NCBI GenBank assembly: GCA_034667465.1
Contig: JAXDJV010000024.1
Coordinates: 313,312-377,311 of the forward strand
DNA: 64,000 nt
From: JAOBAU01 sp034667465
GTDB lineage: Bacteria > Acidobacteriota > Thermoanaerobaculia > Gp7-AA8
Direction: 5' to 3'
The notes beneath the pieces are model-generated. The model searched no databases. It saw only the letters and a program-made list of their open reading frames with translations, and was not told the DNA's origin. The position numbers were made by a program, and so were the translations under genes. Below are positions 25,282 to 37,382 of this stretch, in pieces; position 1 is the first letter of the stretch, and each line of letters begins with the position of its first letter.

Positions 25282-26288
25282 AGCGCGTTCTCATCATCGC
25301 GCTACTCGCGCTTGAGGCCGTCGCCGCCCACGCTCAATCCGTCGCCTCCACCTCCGCGGGAATCGTCGTCGCGCACAACAACGTCATCGAACTGCAGGGC
25401 GGCTGGTCGGTGCCGGGACCGCGCAATCCGGGAGCGATCATCGCCGGCGAGTCGCGCGTCGCGGTGCTCGATCCGATCGCCAACGAAGCACGCATCGTCG
25501 AACTGGAGACAGGTCGCGTCACGCGCATCGAAACCGCGGAAACGCCGATCGACGGACTCTTCATCGGCCGCGATCTTTACGTCATCGCGCGCGACGCGCG
25601 GTTGCTGCAGCGATTCGGCGCCGACGGAACGAAGACCTCCGTCGAGACCGCCGCCGATCCAGCCTTTCTTCGCGAAGCGGCCGGACGGATCTACGTTTAC
25701 GCGCGCGTCGGCGGCGTGCTGCATGAAGTCGATGCGGCGCGTATGAGAATCACGCGGCAGACGAACATCGCGCCATTCGCGACCGATCTCGAGCTCGACG
25801 AGCGCAACGCGTATCTCGTCTACGCGCGTGCCGCGAAGATGCGCGTCATCGAGCTGGCGTCGATGAAACCCGGCGAAGAGATCGAAGTCGGCGCCGTGCC
25901 GGTCGACATCGCGTTCGTGAAAGGCGCGACGCTCACCTCCGCGCGAACGCTGGCGGTCGCCGATCCCTCCGCGAAACGCGTCTGGCTCGTCGAAGGCGTG
26001 CAGTCGCTCACGCAGGCCGCGATGCGCGGCTTTTTCCGCGGTCTCCTCGGGCTCGGCGTCTTCTCCGGCGGCAGTTCGCAGTTCCCGACCGGCGTCGATC
26101 GCGTCTTCGTCCGCGGCGACAATCGCATCGCTTACGACTCGTCGACCGGCACGCTCTATCGCTTCACGAAATCGCGCGGGACGCCGATCGCGAAGGAAGT
26201 TGGACCGCACGCATTCGCGCTCACGCCGGACGGCGGGCTGGTCTGGTGGGACGACGCGGTACGGCGGTTGCAGAAATTTGCTGACTGA
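25278..26288 (+). CDS. secreted propeller-like protein of unknown function
   Basis: 336 aa. Signal peptide MKRVLIIALLALEAVAAHAQ. The rest is beta-rich with repeated 'VAVLDP...R.V.L', 'LYVIARDARLLQRF', 'IYVYAR..GVLHEVD' blades, about 40-45 residues apart, as in a beta-propeller (about six blades). No catalytic residues recognised. Overlaps the TPR gene by 4 bp and the TonB-like gene by 1 bp (TGATG). Confidence 0.5.
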   Translation: MKRVLIIALLALEAVAAHAQSVASTSAGIVVAHNNVIELQGGWSVPGPRNPGAIIAGESRVAVLDPIANEARIVELETGRVTRIETAETPIDGLFIGRDLYVIARDARLLQRFGADGTKTSVETAADPAFLREAAGRIYVYARVGGVLHEVDAARMRITRQTNIAPFATDLELDERNAYLVYARAAKMRVIELASMKPGEEIEVGAVPVDIAFVKGATLTSARTLAVADPSAKRVWLVEGVQSLTQAAMRGFFRGLLGLGVFSGGSSQFPTGVDRVFVRGDNRIAYDSSTGTLYRFTKSRGTPIAKEVGPHAFALTPDGGLVWWDDAVRRLQKFAD

Positions 26289-27175
26289 TGAGTGAAAGCA
26301 GCCCCTGCATCCGATGTGGACGCGCAATCGACCGATATGCGAAGTCATGCGTCTACTGTAATTGGGATCAGTCGGCGACTCCGCCGCCGACTTCCGCACA
26401 GCCGATAACGACGTCGGGCGCCGACGCTGTCAGCGTGCCGGACGCGCGCCTCTGGAAGCGACGGCTGATCCTGGGAGGCGCGCTGCTAGCACTCGCGATC
26501 GTCGCCTTCGCCATCGGCGCGTTCGTTCATCGCGAAACAAAGCGTCCGATGCCGGTTGCTGCCGAGCACGGTGTGACGCCGGCGACGACCGTCGCCGACA
26601 ATCGCGCGCCGCGCTCCGACGTCACGCTCATTCCGGTCACCGACTCCGCGTTCCTCGAAGCGCCGGTGACTTCGGCGCCGGCACCGACAGCGACCGACGG
26701 CACGAACGCGCCGCAGCGCAATGACGCTACCGCGCTGCCGTCGAGCGAATACGCGGCGGTCGCCGAACGCGCGAAAGCGGAGAAGCAGGCGAACAAAGCG
26801 CTCGTCGATCCGCGCTCGATTACCGGCGCTTCATACGACACGTCGAACATTCCGCGACGTCCGGCCGCGCCGCGCAGAGATGTGCCGATGTCGTCGTCGA
26901 GCACCTCGCATCCGGTCGCGAGACGGACGGCACCGGTTCCTGAATATCAGCCGCTTCCATCCATTTACGTCGATCGCAACATGACTGCGCGACTCCGTCT
27001 GACGATCGGCGCCGACGGCCGCGTGAAAGGAATCGCCATCGCCGATTCGATTCCCGGCCAGACGCCGAAACTGATCGCGGCCGTGCAGAACTGGCGCTTC
27101 CGGCCTGCCACAGAAAACGGAGTTCCGGTCGAAGCGCCGTTCTCCGTTGACATATCCTTCCATGGAAATGAGTAA
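26288..27175 (+). CDS. zinc-ribbon / TM / TonB-C-terminal protein
   Basis: 295 aa. N-terminal zinc ribbon (CIRCGRAID and CVYCNWD, CxxC pairs at 7-24), one helix at about 61-82, a Pro/Thr/Ala linker, and a C-terminal TonB-type fold (215-295: ARLRLTIGADGRVKGIAI, then NWRFRPATENGVPV). The C-terminal domain usually contacts outer-membrane receptors. No exbB/exbD or receptor is in the window, so it may be an energy-transducer homologue used for another purpose. The fusion to a cytoplasmic zinc ribbon is unusual. Confidence 0.75.
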   Translation: MSESSPCIRCGRAIDRYAKSCVYCNWDQSATPPPTSAQPITTSGADAVSVPDARLWKRRLILGGALLALAIVAFAIGAFVHRETKRPMPVAAEHGVTPATTVADNRAPRSDVTLIPVTDSAFLEAPVTSAPAPTATDGTNAPQRNDATALPSSEYAAVAERAKAEKQANKALVDPRSITGASYDTSNIPRRPAAPRRDVPMSSSSTSHPVARRTAPVPEYQPLPSIYVDRNMTARLRLTIGADGRVKGIAIADSIPGQTPKLIAAVQNWRFRPATENGVPVEAPFSVDISFHGNE

Positions 27176-27689
27176 CAGCACCTGCGTCGCCTGCCGGCAT
27201 CAGATCGATGCGGGGGCGAAACTCTGTCCGTACTGCGGCGCCGATCCACGCACGGGAGAAAAGGTTGACACGCAGGCGCTTTTGCAGGAAGTCTTCAAAC
27301 CTCGCGAAGTGACGACGTCGCAATCGGTGCTGGAGTTCGCACGCCAGCGACAGGGCGCCGTCATCGCGATCGCAGCCATCGTCGCCGTCCTCCTCCTCGG
27401 CGCGATCCTGCAATGGGTCAACGCGCGCAACGATCGCGAAGCGTCGAACTCGGCAGTGCCGCTCGCCGAGGTGACCGACCTCAGCGCGCAGGAACAGACG
27501 CAGCAGTTGCCGATGCCGCAGCTGGCGTTTCAGTACGAAGGAAAACCGCAGACGCTGCGGACGTTCGTCCTCGAGCCCGGGGCGGTGAAACCGCCGGAAG
27601 TCGTCGCCGCCGAACAGGCCGCACTCGCCGCGAAACAGCCTGCGGCCGCGCCGGCGCCGCAAACACCGCCGGCACCCGCACATCGCTGA
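27162..27689 (+). CDS. zinc-ribbon / single-TM protein
   Basis: 175 aa from ATG at 27162 (a second ATG at 27168 is possible); both overlap the TonB-like stop. Zinc ribbon at 6-27 (CVACRHQI and CPYCGADP), helix about 67-87, then a periplasmic Gln/Pro/Ala tail with no recognised domain. Its architecture matches the preceding gene without the TonB fold. Confidence 0.6.
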   Translation: MEMSNSTCVACRHQIDAGAKLCPYCGADPRTGEKVDTQALLQEVFKPREVTTSQSVLEFARQRQGAVIAIAAIVAVLLLGAILQWVNARNDREASNSAVPLAEVTDLSAQEQTQQLPMPQLAFQYEGKPQTLRTFVLEPGAVKPPEVVAAEQAALAAKQPAAAPAPQTPPAPAHR

Positions 27690-28294
27690 TGCTCAGCGTC
27701 GTCGTACTGGTCGCCGCCATCATCATCATCGGCTGGCTGGCCGCGTGGATGCTTTCGCAAAAACCGGTGACGAGCGTCGAACAGTTGATTCGACAGCATC
27801 GCTATGCCGACGCGGCGACGGAAGCGGAAAAGCAACGCGATCACATCCATCGCGGCGAAGCGCTGAAGCTGCTGGGACGTTTCGATGAAGCGGCGGCCGC
27901 GTATCGTTTGTCGGACGATCCCGCGGCTGAGGAAGGGATCGCGCTTTCGCTCGCACATGGCGGCGGCGACCTCGATGAAGCGAAGCAACTGATGGAACAG
28001 ACCATCGCCACGCATCCACAGATCCAGGAGTTTCAGGCGCTGGCGCTTGCGTACGTCCTGCTGAAACGGGGCGAGCGCGAAGCGGCGCTGCGGCTCTTCG
28101 ACGACAACCTCGTGCTGCTGCAAACGCGCTTTCACGACGACTACACCGATGCCGATCCGCTGCTGGCGGAGACGCTCTGGATGTTCGGCGAGTTGTCGGC
28201 TGCGGCCGGCGATGAAGCGCGCGCGACGGAGTTGCGCGCGAAGGCGGCGGCGTGGGCGCCGGGCAGCGCGTGGGCGCCGTCATCCCGAGCGTAG
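27689..28294 (+). CDS. membrane-anchored TPR-like protein
   Basis: 201 aa. N-terminal anchor (MLSVVVLVAAIIIIGWLAAWML) and three or four TPR-type repeats (DAATEAEKQRDH, RFDEAAAAYRL, DEAKQLMEQTI, REAALRLFDDNL). TGATG overlap with the upstream gene. Its stop (TAG at 28292-28294) lies in repeat R1, which also ends the operon. Confidence 0.65.
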   Translation: MLSVVVLVAAIIIIGWLAAWMLSQKPVTSVEQLIRQHRYADAATEAEKQRDHIHRGEALKLLGRFDEAAAAYRLSDDPAAEEGIALSLAHGGGDLDEAKQLMEQTIATHPQIQEFQALALAYVLLKRGEREAALRLFDDNLVLLQTRFHDDYTDADPLLAETLWMFGELSAAAGDEARATELRAKAAAWAPGSAWAPSSRA

Positions 28295-28376
28295 CGAGGG
28301 ATCCGGGCGGGCGGGGCGCACGAATGTTCGTTATGCGCGCCCCGCCCTCCCGGATCCTTCGCTACGCTCAGGATGA
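28280..28376. repeat. dispersed inverted repeat family R1, copy c
   Basis: 40-bp near-perfect arms: 28280-28319 (TCATCCCGAGCGTAGCGAGG...) and 28337-28376 (...CGCTACGCTCAGGATGA). It separates two convergent genes and contains the stop codons of both (TAG 28292-28294 and minus-strand TGA 28368-28370). Confidence 0.9.
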
Positions 28377-29402
28377 CCGGCGGTGTGACGCGCGGCGGTG
28401 ATACTCGCCGCGGATCGCCTGCATCGCGACCGGCGCGGCGCATGGATGAACGCGATTCGTCAGCAGCACGAAGATGCGATCGTCCTGTTCGGGATCGCAC
28501 CAGATCGACGTGCCGGTGAATCCGCTGTGGCCGAACGCGCGCGGCGAGAGCATCTTCGTCGCGGGCGACGTCGGCGACTGCAGTTGCCAGCCGAGGCCGC
28601 GATTCTCTTCGAGACCCGCGGTGTAATTGCGCGTTGATTCCGCGAGCAGTTCGCGCGAATACAACTCGCCGCGCACGATCGCCTGCATGATGCGGAACAT
28701 CGCGGCGGCCGTCGCGAAGAGGCCGGCGTTTCCGGCAGTGCCGCCGGCGTGAAACGAGTTGCCGTCGTGCGTCTCGCCCCAGATCAGCGTGTCGCGCAAC
28801 CCGTCCACGGGAAGGTGACGATCGGCGCACATTTTCACTTCCCAGCGCTGTCCCCATTCCGTCGCGGCGATCCGCGGACGAAGAATCGCCGGCGGATTGA
28901 ACATCGCTTCGTCATCGATGCCGAGCTTCGTGAAGATTCGCTCTCGCGCGGTCGCGACGTAATCGCCGTACAGATCACGCAGCGCATACCAGAGCAGGAT
29001 GAAGTTGAGATCGGAGTAGACGACCTTCGTTCCGGCTTTGTGCGTCCGGCCGTGCGTGAGGATCGCCGAGAGGTAATCGTCATACGTGTACAGCGGCAGC
29101 CACGCCTGTAGTCCCGACGTGTGCGTGAGCAACTCGCGATACGTGAATCCGTGAAGACGATCGTCGAGCGCGATGCGACCTTCCGCGACCGCCTGCAGGA
29201 TCAGCGTCGTGGTGACGAGCGGCTTCGTCGTCGACGCGACGTCGTAAATCGTGTCGACGTTCGCGCGCAATCGCAGCGGGACCGCGACGGCGTGTCCGAG
29301 CGCGCCGCTTTGAGCAATGCCGCTCGCGGAACCGAACGCGTACACCGCGCTCGGGAAACTGCCGACAGCGATCTCGCGCTGCAGAAAGTCGTCGATCGTC
29401 AT
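28368..29402 (-). CDS. serine hydrolase, beta-lactamase fold
   Basis: 344 aa from ATG at 29402, whose ATGA overlaps the upstream membrane gene. SxxK in ASTTKPLV (about residue 59), YxN in YSDLN (about 130) and HSG in FGHSGFTG, a full triad set for class C-type hydrolases and AmpH/EstB-like esterases. No signal peptide is seen, so it may be cytoplasmic or membrane-linked by its partner. The last residues and the stop are encoded by repeat R1. Confidence 0.8.
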   Translation of the reverse strand: MTIDDFLQREIAVGSFPSAVYAFGSASGIAQSGALGHAVAVPLRLRANVDTIYDVASTTKPLVTTTLILQAVAEGRIALDDRLHGFTYRELLTHTSGLQAWLPLYTYDDYLSAILTHGRTHKAGTKVVYSDLNFILLWYALRDLYGDYVATARERIFTKLGIDDEAMFNPPAILRPRIAATEWGQRWEVKMCADRHLPVDGLRDTLIWGETHDGNSFHAGGTAGNAGLFATAAAMFRIMQAIVRGELYSRELLAESTRNYTAGLEENRGLGWQLQSPTSPATKMLSPRAFGHSGFTGTSIWCDPEQDDRIFVLLTNRVHPCAAPVAMQAIRGEYHRRASHRRSS

Positions 29403-29977
29403 CGCGTCGCCCGATCCCATTCGGAAGCCGACAACGGACGGGCGGGTGGAGGCGGCGGCGAAAACGTTTCGACGACACGCGGCGCGGGCCGGCGAATGAA
29501 CACCATCGACGACACCATCACGATCGCCAGAACGCGCGCCACGAAATGCGCCGCGGTGATCGTCGATGACGGCAACGACCAGGTATCGACGAGGAGCATC
29601 AGCGCGTGCAGCAATAGCAACGACATGAGAACGATGCGGCTTCGCGTCAGCAACTGCGTGACGACCAGCAGCACGAGCAGGAAGAGATCGACGACCGGCG
29701 TCGCATCGGGCGCGCGCCACACCGCCATCGAAAGCGACACGATCAGCGCCGCGTGCATGGCGATGAAGCTCGTTTGCGAGCGCAACGGCGCGAACAGCGC
29801 GCAGACGATTGCGACCACCGCCGCGACGATCACGAGCTCGGGCGCGACGAGGTCGTACGCGAACACTTCCACATACGCGAACAGCGCCCAAAACCCGAGA
29901 TGACGCGCCGCGCGACGCTGTGAAGGCTCGAGCGGCTCGCCATTCCGGAGTGCCCACAAAACGTGCGGTGTCAGCAT
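29399..29977 (-). CDS. multi-pass membrane protein, unknown function
   Basis: 192 aa with five or six hydrophobic helices between residues 28 and 160, then a Pro-rich tail (FSPPPPPARP). No catalytic residues recognised. Coupled to the serine hydrolase by ATGA. It may be its membrane partner; the pairing is known only from position. Confidence 0.5.
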   Translation of the reverse strand: MLTPHVLWALRNGEPLEPSQRRAARHLGFWALFAYVEVFAYDLVAPELVIVAAVVAIVCALFAPLRSQTSFIAMHAALIVSLSMAVWRAPDATPVVDLFLLVLLVVTQLLTRSRIVLMSLLLLHALMLLVDTWSLPSSTITAAHFVARVLAIVMVSSMVFIRRPAPRVVETFSPPPPPARPLSASEWDRATR

Positions 29978-30143
29978 CGCGCAACTTTACACTGCACATG
30001 AACGGCTGCGCTGCGTCGCTGTCAACTGCGAATTTCGTTGTCGAATCAGCGGTTTAGCGCACTGAAAATGGGATGCCGGTGCGCGCTCGCCCGAGTGCTA
30101 CCATCCGCCCCGTTCCAAATCGAAGGTCAGGTGCCGTCAGTCA

Positions 30144-33636
<3,493 letters not shown>

Positions 33637-33662
<26 letters not shown>

Positions 33663-34224
33663 GCAGCCAGAGCGATTCGAGCGGGAACTCGATGGCGTCG
33701 AAGGGCTCGGCGCGAACGATCGGTTGTTCGTTTTCGTCAAAGACGCCGGCAAGCTCGTAGCGATCACCGGCGTGCCGATAGACCTCGAGCGTCCGGTTGT
33801 TCGGATCGATGATCCAGACGTGATCGATCGCGTGGTTTGCGTACTTCGGTAACTTCACGAACCTGTCGATGCGAGTCGTGCCGGGCGACAGCACCTCACA
33901 AGCCCAGTCGGGAGCGAGCTCGAACGCCGGGACCTCAGGGTATTCGGGCATCCTCTCGCGACGCCAGCCCGCAATGTCGGGAACGAAGACGTCGGCGCCG
34001 AGGTGTAACTCCGGCTCGAGAACGATCCACCAGCCGCCAGGACCGCCGTCACCGTCATCAAAGGCAGCGTCGATCCGCGAGAACAACTTTCCGTGAACAC
34101 GTGCGTGGCGCGACGCCGGTCGCGGCGAAGTAAACAATTCGCCGTCGATCAATTCCGCAACGAGGTGATCGGCCACCTTGCGCAGATCTTCGTAAGTCGC
34201 AGGCCGCTCGAGCAGCTTCGCCAT
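33637..34224 (-). CDS. Uma2-family (DUF820) putative endonuclease
   Basis: 195 aa. PD-(D/E)XK-like core with the family phrases ELIDGELF, PDIAGWR, PDWACEVLSPGTTRIDR and HVWIIDPNNRTLEVY. The family is widespread in multiple copies, with nuclease activity predicted and no confirmed role. Complete and apparently functional. Confidence 0.8.
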
Positions 34225-34239
34225 CAGCGAATGATAGCG

Positions 34240-34467
34240 CTACATCACCGGCACGATCACCACATCACCATCCGGCTGCATCACGAGGCGCATCACCGCG
34301 GTGTCGCTCATGTCGACAAGCTTTGTGTCGTTGCGGCCGCAGCTTTTGCACGCGCCGGTAGTCGGCGCGCCGCCGACGGGAACGAAGTGGAAACGCTCTT
34401 TGCGGCAGTGATCGCAAAGCTCGCGCATCAGGTCGTAGCTGAACAGTGAAAGGCGGCTGCGGGACAT
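34240..34467 (-). CDS. small zinc-finger protein, unknown
   Basis: 75 aa. CDHC near residue 18 and CKSC near 40 suggest one zinc-binding knuckle pair. Ribosome site GAGGAGAG is 5 bp upstream of the ATG. The C-terminal half (VMRLVMQPDGDVVIVPVM) is beta-like. Not recognised beyond that. Lies between Uma2 and PAP2 on the same strand. Confidence 0.6.
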   Translation of the reverse strand: MSRSRLSLFSYDLMRELCDHCRKERFHFVPVGGAPTTGACKSCGRNDTKLVDMSDTAVMRLVMQPDGDVVIVPVM

Positions 34468-34496
34468 CGGTTCTCTCCTCTTAAGGCGCGCGAATA

Positions 34497-35381
34497 CTAC
34501 GGGCGGGATTCGGAATCGGTTGTGACTCCGGTCACGAGCGCTCGCGTAAAGAGAAATGCGGCGAATGTCCCAAGCAGCGCCGATGCAGCGACGTCCGACG
34601 TCCAGTGACGGAACGCGAAAACGCGCGAGACGCCGACGGCAATCGCGAGGAGAAACGCGACGACGCGCATCGTCCGCGACGGCGATGCGAGGAACAGCAC
34701 GCCGGCCAGCGCGAAGGCGCCGACCGTATGTCCGCTCGGGAACGAGCTCGCCGAAATGCGCGCGTGATGAAACGCGCCGAGCCAGAGCTCGGGGCGCGTT
34801 CGGCCGACCGCCAGCTTCACGACCTGCACGAGGCTTCCGGCCAGCGCGCCGGAGAGCGCCATCGCCACGCCGTACGCGACCCAGCGCCGGCTGCGATACG
34901 CAAATCCTGCGAGGATGAAAAAGACGATCATGATCGCCGGATTCATCCCGCCGCCGAAGCGATTCATGTACCGAACGAGTGCTTCGGTCCCATCGCTCTG
35001 CAGCCGCTCCGCAAGCGCCGTCGCCGGCTCATCGAGGAAGCGCCAGATCAGCGCCACGACGATCGCGCCGGCCAGTAACAGCAGCGCGGCCGGTTTCGAG
35101 CCCGACCACTTCCACTCGCGCACCGGCGGCGGGCGATATGCGCGCCAGCCGTCCCACTCCCCGCTTTGCACGATCGCGATCGCGACGAGTCCGGCGATGC
35201 ACCAGAAGACGACGTCGAACGAAGGCGCCTCGCGCCCGAGGAATGAGAGATCGTCGACGGGGAGCGAGGCGTGACAGCAGAGCGCGTTGACGGAGACGAC
35301 CGGCGCCGGCCAGAAGACTGACAGGATCAGCAGACCGACGAGCGCGGCCGCGGCGGAGTGGCGCTTAGCGTCGATAGACAT
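34497..35381 (-). CDS. PAP2-family phosphatase (membrane)
   Basis: 294 aa with about six helices. The three phosphatase motifs are in order: KLAVGRTRP, SSFPSGHT and SRVFAFRHWTSDV. Members dephosphorylate phosphatidate, undecaprenyl pyrophosphate or lipid A. Overlap of 17 bp with the GT39 gene suggests a shared role in lipid-carrier or lipid A metabolism (inference). Confidence 0.86.
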   Translation of the reverse strand: MSIDAKRHSAAAALVGLLILSVFWPAPVVSVNALCCHASLPVDDLSFLGREAPSFDVVFWCIAGLVAIAIVQSGEWDGWRAYRPPPVREWKWSGSKPAALLLLAGAIVVALIWRFLDEPATALAERLQSDGTEALVRYMNRFGGGMNPAIMIVFFILAGFAYRSRRWVAYGVAMALSGALAGSLVQVVKLAVGRTRPELWLGAFHHARISASSFPSGHTVGAFALAGVLFLASPSRTMRVVAFLLAIAVGVSRVFAFRHWTSDVAASALLGTFAAFLFTRALVTGVTTDSESRP

Positions 35382-36888
35382 CGAACCACTTTCCGATCAT
35401 CCGCAGCTCGTCGACTTTGCGATAGCCGCGCAGCGTTTCCGCAAGATCGCCGGCGCGTTTGCGGCTCGTCACGATCACGGATGATTGCAGCGTACGGACC
35501 TCGCGTTCATCCGCGTAATGAACGCGTTCGAGGTCGCGCGGGAAATGATCGCGCGACCAGAGATGCGGACATTGATAGAGCGCGACGTCGTCGCCGCGCA
35601 CCTGCTGCCGAACGAGCGCATCGACGAGTGGCCGTGTGGAAGACAACTCATTCACGATGCCGATGAGCACCACGCCGACGAATGCAAACGCAATGAGAGG
35701 TGTAACGCCGGTGGCGATCATCGATGCGGTCAGCGAACCGCGCAGCGAGATGACCATCGCGATGATCGCCGTCACCAGGAGAATGAAGAAGGTGACCTTG
35801 ACCGCCGGCTCGACGACGATCGCTGCTTCCGGCCCTTTGATCTGACTTGGCGACAAACAGAGCCCGGCGATCGCGATCAGCGCGATCACCACCAGCGTGA
35901 TCGCGTTCGCAATCCGCCCGCGGCGCGACATCACCTCATCCGCGTTCGACGCGAAATCGGCGATCAGCAGCGCAACCGCGGGAATCATCGCCATCATGTA
36001 GACATCGAGCTTGCTCGCCATCAGCGAGTACGGGATCAGCACCGCCAGAATCCAGTTGATGAGAAACCGCGGCCAGTCGCCGCCGCGCCGGCGCGTCACC
36101 GCGGCGACCGCGGCGAGCGCGAACCAGGGAAAAAGCGTCGCCGGCAGCCGGACGAGATAGAACCACGGACCTGCTTCGTGCGTCCACGTGCTGACCGCGC
36201 GTCCGACTGTCTGCTTCACGAGGATCTCATTCGCGTAATGCTGTCCGCCGATGATCACGGCCGGCACGACCCACAGCAGCGGAATGACGATCAGCGCCGC
36301 CAGCGCCGGGAAGTAATTGCCGCGCGGCACGCCGCGGCGGCGCCACGCTTCGAGTGCGAAGAGCACGAGCGCGATCACCGGCGCCATCGGTCCTTTGATC
36401 AGCGTCGCGATCGCCAGCGCGAACGCGGCGTACAGCAACGCGCGAAAGTCGGACCGATCGAAGAAGCGGAAAAGCATCCACGCGCCGAGGACGATGAACG
36501 CCGTGAACGACACATCCATCCGCGCCGTTTGCGCGGAGCCCCAGACCATCAGCGCCGATCCGCAGACGAACGCCGCGAGCGGGCCGCCCATCCTCCACAT
36601 CAGCCACGAAAGAAACGCGAACGCGGCCAGCGACGGCAGCACGAACGTCCAGAGGTTATACGTCCCGAAAACGAAGCTCAGCAGATCGAGGATCCAGAAG
36701 TGCACCGGCGGTTTGTGCGTAAACGGCGTCCCGCCGAGGGTCGGGAGGAAAAACGTGTGGGTGGCACGCATTTCGCGGACGACCTGCGAGTACTTGGTCT
36801 CATCGCCGACGAACAATTCCCGCCCGAAAGGGGTGATCAGAAGGGAGAGCGCCACGAGGGCGAAAGCGACGGAAAGTCCACGCGGCAT
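35365..36888 (-). CDS. GT39/ArnT-like glycosyltransferase
   Basis: 507 aa from ATG at 36888 (an in-frame GTG at 36912 would add 8 residues). GT-C fold with about 11 helices. The first loop has DETKYSQVVREM with the catalytic-type Asp and the later loop HKPPVHFWILD, both hallmarks of ArnT/PMT relatives. Likely moves a sugar from a polyprenyl phosphate to lipid A or a protein. Pairs with PAP2 downstream and could use the carrier charged by the GT2 at 16 kb (inference). Confidence 0.83.
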   Translation of the reverse strand: MPRGLSVAFALVALSLLITPFGRELFVGDETKYSQVVREMRATHTFFLPTLGGTPFTHKPPVHFWILDLLSFVFGTYNLWTFVLPSLAAFAFLSWLMWRMGGPLAAFVCGSALMVWGSAQTARMDVSFTAFIVLGAWMLFRFFDRSDFRALLYAAFALAIATLIKGPMAPVIALVLFALEAWRRRGVPRGNYFPALAALIVIPLLWVVPAVIIGGQHYANEILVKQTVGRAVSTWTHEAGPWFYLVRLPATLFPWFALAAVAAVTRRRGGDWPRFLINWILAVLIPYSLMASKLDVYMMAMIPAVALLIADFASNADEVMSRRGRIANAITLVVIALIAIAGLCLSPSQIKGPEAAIVVEPAVKVTFFILLVTAIIAMVISLRGSLTASMIATGVTPLIAFAFVGVVLIGIVNELSSTRPLVDALVRQQVRGDDVALYQCPHLWSRDHFPRDLERVHYADEREVRTLQSSVIVTSRKRAGDLAETLRGYRKVDELRMIGKWFDVYRR

Positions 36889-36928
36889 GAGAGTAAGCGG
36901 CCTCAGCCCCACAGCCCCGGTGCAGCGC

Positions 36929-36934
36929 TATAAT
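36929..36934 (+). promoter_or_regulatory. -10 box of the DUF465 gene
   Basis: Consensus TATAAT 37 bp before the ATG at 36971. No matching -35 hexamer was found. Confidence 0.5.
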
Positions 36935-36970
36935 TCACGATGCGAATGGTACTTCGAAGGAGGAAGATCG

Positions 36971-37204
36971 ATGTCGCAATCACCTGACATTCAACAGATT
37001 CTCAGCAGCGAAGACCCACAGTTCCGTGAGTGGATCGAAGAGCATCATCAGTGCGAAGCGCGCCTGAGCGAGCTCTCTTCGAAGAAGGAAGTCAGCACGG
37101 ACGAAGAGCTGGAAGAGAAGACGTTGAAGAAGCGAAAACTTCATCTGAAAGATCAGATGACAGAGCGCATCCGTTCTTACGAAACACAGAACGCGACAGC
37201 CTGA
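36971..37204 (+). CDS. DUF465/YdcH-family small protein
   Basis: 77 aa. The helical core has the family pattern (F..W.EEH...E..L, then LKKRKLHLKDQMTERI). AAGGAGGAAG at 36957-36966 is a very strong ribosome site with 4-bp spacing. Function unknown. Monocistronic, with its own -10 and terminator. Confidence 0.82.
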   Translation: MSQSPDIQQILSSEDPQFREWIEEHHQCEARLSELSSKKEVSTDEELEEKTLKKRKLHLKDQMTERIRSYETQNATA

Positions 37205-37235
37205 GCTATTCGCGAGGATCAGGTCAGAGAACGAG

Positions 37236-37266
37236 AGCCCGGACAAGTTCCGGGCTTTCGTGTTTT
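37236..37266 (+). terminator. terminator after DUF465
   Basis: AGCCCGGA (37236-37243) pairs with TCCGGGCT (37249-37256), then TTCGTGTTTTT. Confidence 0.85.
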
Positions 37267-37271
37267 TGTAC

Positions 37272-37346
37272 GAAGGATGAAGGATGAATAGAAGCGCGGC
37301 CGTGTACCGCCTCTATTCATCCTTCATCCTTCATCATTCATCCTTC
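37272..37346. repeat. dispersed inverted repeat family R4
   Basis: Perfect 21-bp arms at 37272-37292 (GAAGGATGAAGGATGAATAGA without its last base in the tandem) and 37312-37332, with a trailing partial unit to 37346. The arms are built of tandem GGATGAA units. Confidence 0.82.
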
Positions 37347-37382
37347 CCACACGGTCCTCCAATTGCATAACATCCCGCGAAC

